From contig JADGDW010000027.1 of the NCBI GenBank assembly GCA_016744725.1, positions 1 to 34,073 on the forward strand: 34,073 nt of DNA. Direction: 5' to 3'. How positions within the stretch are numbered: position 1 is the first letter of the stretch; the number at the start of each line of letters is the position of its first letter. Of the stretch, positions 31,187 to 34,073 are shown piece after piece. Source of the DNA: Candidatus Albibeggiatoa sp. nov. BB20 (lineage in GTDB: Bacteria; Pseudomonadota; Gammaproteobacteria; Beggiatoales; Beggiatoaceae). The translations under genes and the position numbers were made by a program. The notes beneath the pieces are model-generated. The model did no database searches, was not told the DNA's origin, and saw only the letters and a program-made list of their open reading frames with translations.

Positions 31187-33397
31187 CTAGGCATTTGTTC
31201 GAAAAAATGCAGCATGTTGTTTTAATTTACTGGCCTTTTCTTGCATAATCTGACTTTGAGAGCTGGTATTTTCAACTAACGCAATATTTTGTTGGGTAAT
31301 ATGTTCCATTTCTTTCAATGCGCTATGAATTTTACCTATTTCTCCCAATTCTTCTTCGTTTGCAATCGAAATTTCTAAGATAAACTCGCTGATTTTTTGT
31401 ACATCCATCAACATATTTTCCAGATTTTCACTGGATTGTTTCACTAGGATATTGCCTTCTTCTACTTTGACAACGCTATCTTGGATTAAGATTTTAATTT
31501 CATTCGCTGCTGATTTACTGCGCTGCGCTAAATTACGGACTTCGGTTGCAACCACAGCAAAGCCTCGACCTTGGTCTCCAGCTCTTGCCGCTTCGACCGC
31601 TGCATTAAGTGCAAGTAAATTGGTTTGAAATGCAATATTGTCAATAATGCTAATAATTTCAGACATTTTATGACTGCTGGCTTTAATATTATCCATGGCT
31701 TGCAACACACTTTTTACCATAATGGCATCTTGTTGTGCTTGTTCTTTGCTATCCATCGCAACATGAGTGGCTTGAGTCGCATTTTGAGCATTTTGTTGTA
31801 AGACTTTCGCCATGCGATGAATATGATTATTCAAAGTATTTAGTGCTGATGTTTGTTGGTCTGTGCGCTGTTTTAAATGTAGGTTATCTTGTAAAATAGT
31901 ATCGGCCGCTTGGTGTACTGTATCCACAGCATCTTGAATAGACTGTAAAATATAAGTAAGTTGAGATACCGTCATATTGACATCTTGCTTGAGTTTTTCC
32001 AACGCGCCTGCATAGTTTTTATTGATATTTTGGGTTAAATCACCTTGTGCCATCGCGTCAAATACTGAAGTGAGTTCTTCTAAAATATGCTGATTAGTTT
32101 GCAAGGTATGGTTAATAATTTCTCCCATGACACGGAAAAAATCGGCTTTATCATCTAAATAAATTCGTTGACTAAAATCGCCTTGTGCAGCAGCTTCCAT
32201 CACCGTATGCACTTCTTGTTTCGTCGCAAACTCAGCACTTTTATCAAAATATTCTTTAACCCAGCCTAAGCGTTGTCCTTCTTTATTAAAGACAGGGATG
32301 GTTACAACTTCCCAATGCATTTTATCAAATGTGATTTGGTCGGTATGTGTGTCTTTTAAATATATTAAAAATTTTCGTTGTAAATTAGGATCATGATGGA
32401 TCATATCAATAGATGAGCCATATAATTTTAATATATCAAGATTGGGTAAATATTTTTGCAATGGCTGAGCATAAGCCTGAAATAAATCATGCGCTGATTT
32501 ATTCACAAAAATAATTTGGAATTCATTATTCACAATAATGACGCTGGTTGCAGTATTGTACAACGCTTGGTTAATCCGCTGAGCTGATTCTTCGCGGGCT
32601 TGACTGGCTTCATATAATTGGCGAATATTATCCCGCATCAAATTGACTGCTTTGGCTATTTTACCAATTTCATCCCGACCAATAATAGGAAGCTGCTGAT
32701 CGAGATTACCACCATCAATCATATCTTCAGTTGCAGTCAAAATGATATTAGCAGGGGTGGCAATGTAGTGATAACTGAGCCATAAAGCCAAGATTGATAA
32801 GATTATAAATAGCGCGAGTGTAATTGATAAAATAATTTTAAGTTCCGCAACTTTTTTAGCAGATTCAACTTCTAAAGCATTGGCTATTTTTATTGAGGCG
32901 TTAAAGAGTTCTGCCCATGATTGATGTAACAAATCAACTGCATCATAAAATTCATCAGAAATCACATCAATTTTAGGATTTAATAAAACCTGAATCGCTT
33001 GGTAAATCGGTTGCCAGTTTTTGTGTAAGGGGTTTAATTTGTCCACAATCTCAGGCAACGGTTTTGGAATTATAATTGATTGGTCAGCCGTATCTAATGT
33101 TGTGCCACCTTGCTGGAGTGCATTTAAGCTAGTGTTAAATAATTTAGACAGTTGTGATAGTTTTTGCTGAGGTTCTTCGGTTGTTGACTCACTTTCGAGT
33201 AACATGATGAGGTGATTGGTTTGGTTTTCCATCCGTACCACAAGCATAGATTGACGTGCTGCGATGCCGATCACACTCGCATCTGCTGATTGCAAATGTA
33301 CAATATGAAATGTATAAGATACCGTTGCCAACATAAATAATACAAATAGACTAACGATAACTATAATTTTACCTTGGATGCTAGGAATCATGGACAT
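31187..33397 (-). CDS. Methyl-accepting chemotaxis protein with PAS domain
   Basis: 736 residues. Membrane segment 1 (IIVIVSLFVLFMLATVSYTFHI), a periplasmic helical domain of PilJ/type-IV-pilus transducer type (ARQSMLVVRMENQTNHLIMLLES, then about 60-180), membrane segment 2 (IILSITLALFIILSILALWL), a HAMP domain (IDGGNLDQQLPIIGRDEIGKIA), a PAS domain (TATSVIIVNNEFQIIFVNKSAHDLF to about residue 390), a second HAMP-like stretch (FDAMAQGDLTQNI) and a signalling domain with AVEAARAGDQGRGFAVVATEVRNLA, the conserved hairpin tip. It ends in FFRTNA without a CheR/CheB tether. It probably signals to CheA for gliding or twitching motility, sensing through the periplasmic domain and a cytosolic PAS ligand. 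No che genes are adjacent. Confidence 0.94.
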   Translation of the reverse strand: MSMIPSIQGKIIVIVSLFVLFMLATVSYTFHIVHLQSADASVIGIAARQSMLVVRMENQTNHLIMLLESESTTEEPQQKLSQLSKLFNTSLNALQQGGTTLDTADQSIIIPKPLPEIVDKLNPLHKNWQPIYQAIQVLLNPKIDVISDEFYDAVDLLHQSWAELFNASIKIANALEVESAKKVAELKIILSITLALFIILSILALWLSYHYIATPANIILTATEDMIDGGNLDQQLPIIGRDEIGKIAKAVNLMRDNIRQLYEASQAREESAQRINQALYNTATSVIIVNNEFQIIFVNKSAHDLFQAYAQPLQKYLPNLDILKLYGSSIDMIHHDPNLQRKFLIYLKDTHTDQITFDKMHWEVVTIPVFNKEGQRLGWVKEYFDKSAEFATKQEVHTVMEAAAQGDFSQRIYLDDKADFFRVMGEIINHTLQTNQHILEELTSVFDAMAQGDLTQNINKNYAGALEKLKQDVNMTVSQLTYILQSIQDAVDTVHQAADTILQDNLHLKQRTDQQTSALNTLNNHIHRMAKVLQQNAQNATQATHVAMDSKEQAQQDAIMVKSVLQAMDNIKASSHKMSEIISIIDNIAFQTNLLALNAAVEAARAGDQGRGFAVVATEVRNLAQRSKSAANEIKILIQDSVVKVEEGNILVKQSSENLENMLMDVQKISEFILEISIANEEELGEIGKIHSALKEMEHITQQNIALVENTSSQSQIMQEKASKLKQHAAFFRTNA

Positions 33398-33449
33398 TAA
33401 AGCTTCTACTTAGAAAGATGCGAAAAAATAATTTAATAATAGCAATTTC

Positions 33450-33698
33450 TTAACCATTATCAGTATTATCAAAAACTTCTTTTATACTAGAGGCAGTTAA
33501 AATACGTTCACTCCAAAGCTCTAGTTGCTCTAAATTGGCTTGCCTAATTTTATTGTTCAATTGTTCTGTTAGTGAGCCAAAACGCTTGGTCAGCAAACGC
33601 AGTAATAAATTTTGCTCGCCTTGTAATAGACCTAATTGTACTCCCTGCTGCATTCCTCTTTCAGTTGCAAGCCTTTCAACAGAAGTGACATAACGCAC
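33450..33698 (-). pseudogene. 5'-truncated Rpn-like gene, DUF4351 tail
   Basis: 82 codons from GTG 33698. The text YVTSVERLATERGMQQGVQLGLLQGE, then LLLRLLTKRFGSL and LEQLELWSERIL, is the C-terminal end of Rpn/transposase-like proteins: a coiled stretch and the DUF4351 domain. In complete members about 250 residues precede it; here the frame meets a stop (TAG) eight codons upstream of GTG, and the upstream DNA belongs to an IS200/IS605 remnant. It was probably truncated by that insertion. The tail could still be translated, but no function is expected. Confidence 0.7.
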
Positions 33699-33722
33699 GG
33701 TTTGTTCCGTTACTATAAATCT

Positions 33723-33740
33723 GAACTAATCTGTTAGTTC
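33723..33740. repeat. Perfect hairpin near the IS200/IS605 right end
   Basis: GAACTAA/TTAGTTC stem (7 bp) with a TCTG loop, 54 nt beyond the TnpB stop. IS200/IS605 elements carry such subterminal hairpins for TnpA recognition, and the TnpB guide RNA overlaps this end. It is a plausible right-end hairpin by position. Confidence 0.45.
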
Positions 33741-33793
33741 AATTTATTCACATCGTCATCAACTGAGCAATGAAACATTGTCTGACAAGTCTG

Positions 33794-34073
33794 TTATGTG
33801 CGTTTAGGTGGGCTGTAACGTGTCCACACCATAGGTTTTAAGTTTAGAGCTGCATTGAGGTCACGGTCAATTTCTAAACCGCAATGACAATGATACGTTC
33901 TGTCACTTAAACGTAACTCTGTTTTAATTTGACCGCATTGTGAGCATGTTTTAGAGCTTGGAAAGAACCGATCAGCAATTACGTAATTCAGCTTTATATT
34001 TTATTTGTTGTCGTAAATAGCCAAATCCTGCATCAATGATGCTATGTGCTAACTTATGATTCTTCACCATGCC
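33794..34073 (-). pseudogene. tnpB: IS200/IS605-family TnpB (OrfB) C-terminal fragment, frameshifted, partial
   Basis: Minus strand, entering from the right edge. The first frame reads VKNHKLAHSIIDAGFGYLRQ, then YKAELRNC and a stop. A second frame then gives VIADRFFPSSKTCSQCG, TYHCHCGLEIDRDLNAALNL and ends at 33794. This is the TnpB C-terminal region: a zinc ribbon with CSQCG and CHCG and the last RuvC Asp in EIDRDLNAAL. Compared with intact TnpB, several residues between KAE and VIADR are missing, so a small deletion has shifted the frame. TnpB is an RNA-guided nuclease that helps retain the transposon; this copy should be inactive. The rest lies outside the window. Confidence 0.85.

Overview
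The window looks like a chromosomal stretch of an AT-rich gammaproteobacterium. Housekeeping order (ftsB-ispD-ispF, ilvA, a Ppx/GppA phosphatase, a lone gspF) is proteobacterial. It sits beside gene types typical of filamentous bacteria: DUF29, Rpn-like nucleases, a two-partner-secretion haemagglutinin, CHAT/VMAP conflict genes and a GltD/DsrL-like flavoprotein. A sulfur-oxidising Thiotrichales organism such as Beggiatoa is my best guess. That is inference from gene content, not a database match.

Layout. 1-5468 (minus): a tight five-gene operon encoding a small helical protein, a CHAT-VMAP protein, a MoxR-type AAA+ ATPase, a DUF29 protein, and a vWA/SAV_2336-type protein fused to an FGE-like fold and the start of a STAND NTPase that runs off the left edge. 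This is a MoxR-vWA-VMAP 'ternary' conflict system and the most interesting locus here. 5.5-6.1 kb holds a candidate small-protein transcription unit. 6.1-8.6 kb is a large secreted Asp/Ser-repeat protein. 8.7-11.5 kb (minus) carries DUF2919, ilvA with a possible leader peptide, and a retropepsin-like protease. 11.5-13.8 kb (plus) is ftsB-ispD-ispF plus an Rpn-like gene; the IspF is of an atypical subfamily. 14.0-15.7 kb is a GltD/DsrL-like flavoprotein. 15.8-16.1 kb is an IS66 remnant split by a small mobile repeat. 16.2-18.9 kb is a subtilisin-like lipoprotein. 19.2-22.2 kb holds ppx and a porin. 22.6-23.8 kb is a GspF/PilC-like protein, convergent with a 1283-residue TPS exoprotein. 28.0-33.4 kb (minus) holds a YfiR plus GGDEF-EAL pair and a chemoreceptor. 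The right edge has an Rpn/DUF4351 remnant next to a frameshifted IS200/IS605 TnpB.

A dispersed 111-117 bp repeat family occurs three times (15856, 22309, 31038). Each copy has TATAGT/ACTATA ends and two internal GGACTGGCAGTCC-type palindromes. The first copy splits an IS66 transposase frame. Removing it together with one TA restores the reading frame, which supports a MITE that duplicates a TA target.

How the genes work together: the left operon is probably a self-contained ATP-dependent defence or death module. YfiR with the GGDEF-EAL protein, the chemoreceptor and the surface exoprotein form a surface-behaviour neighbourhood. The isoprenoid genes and ftsB form a conserved housekeeping block.
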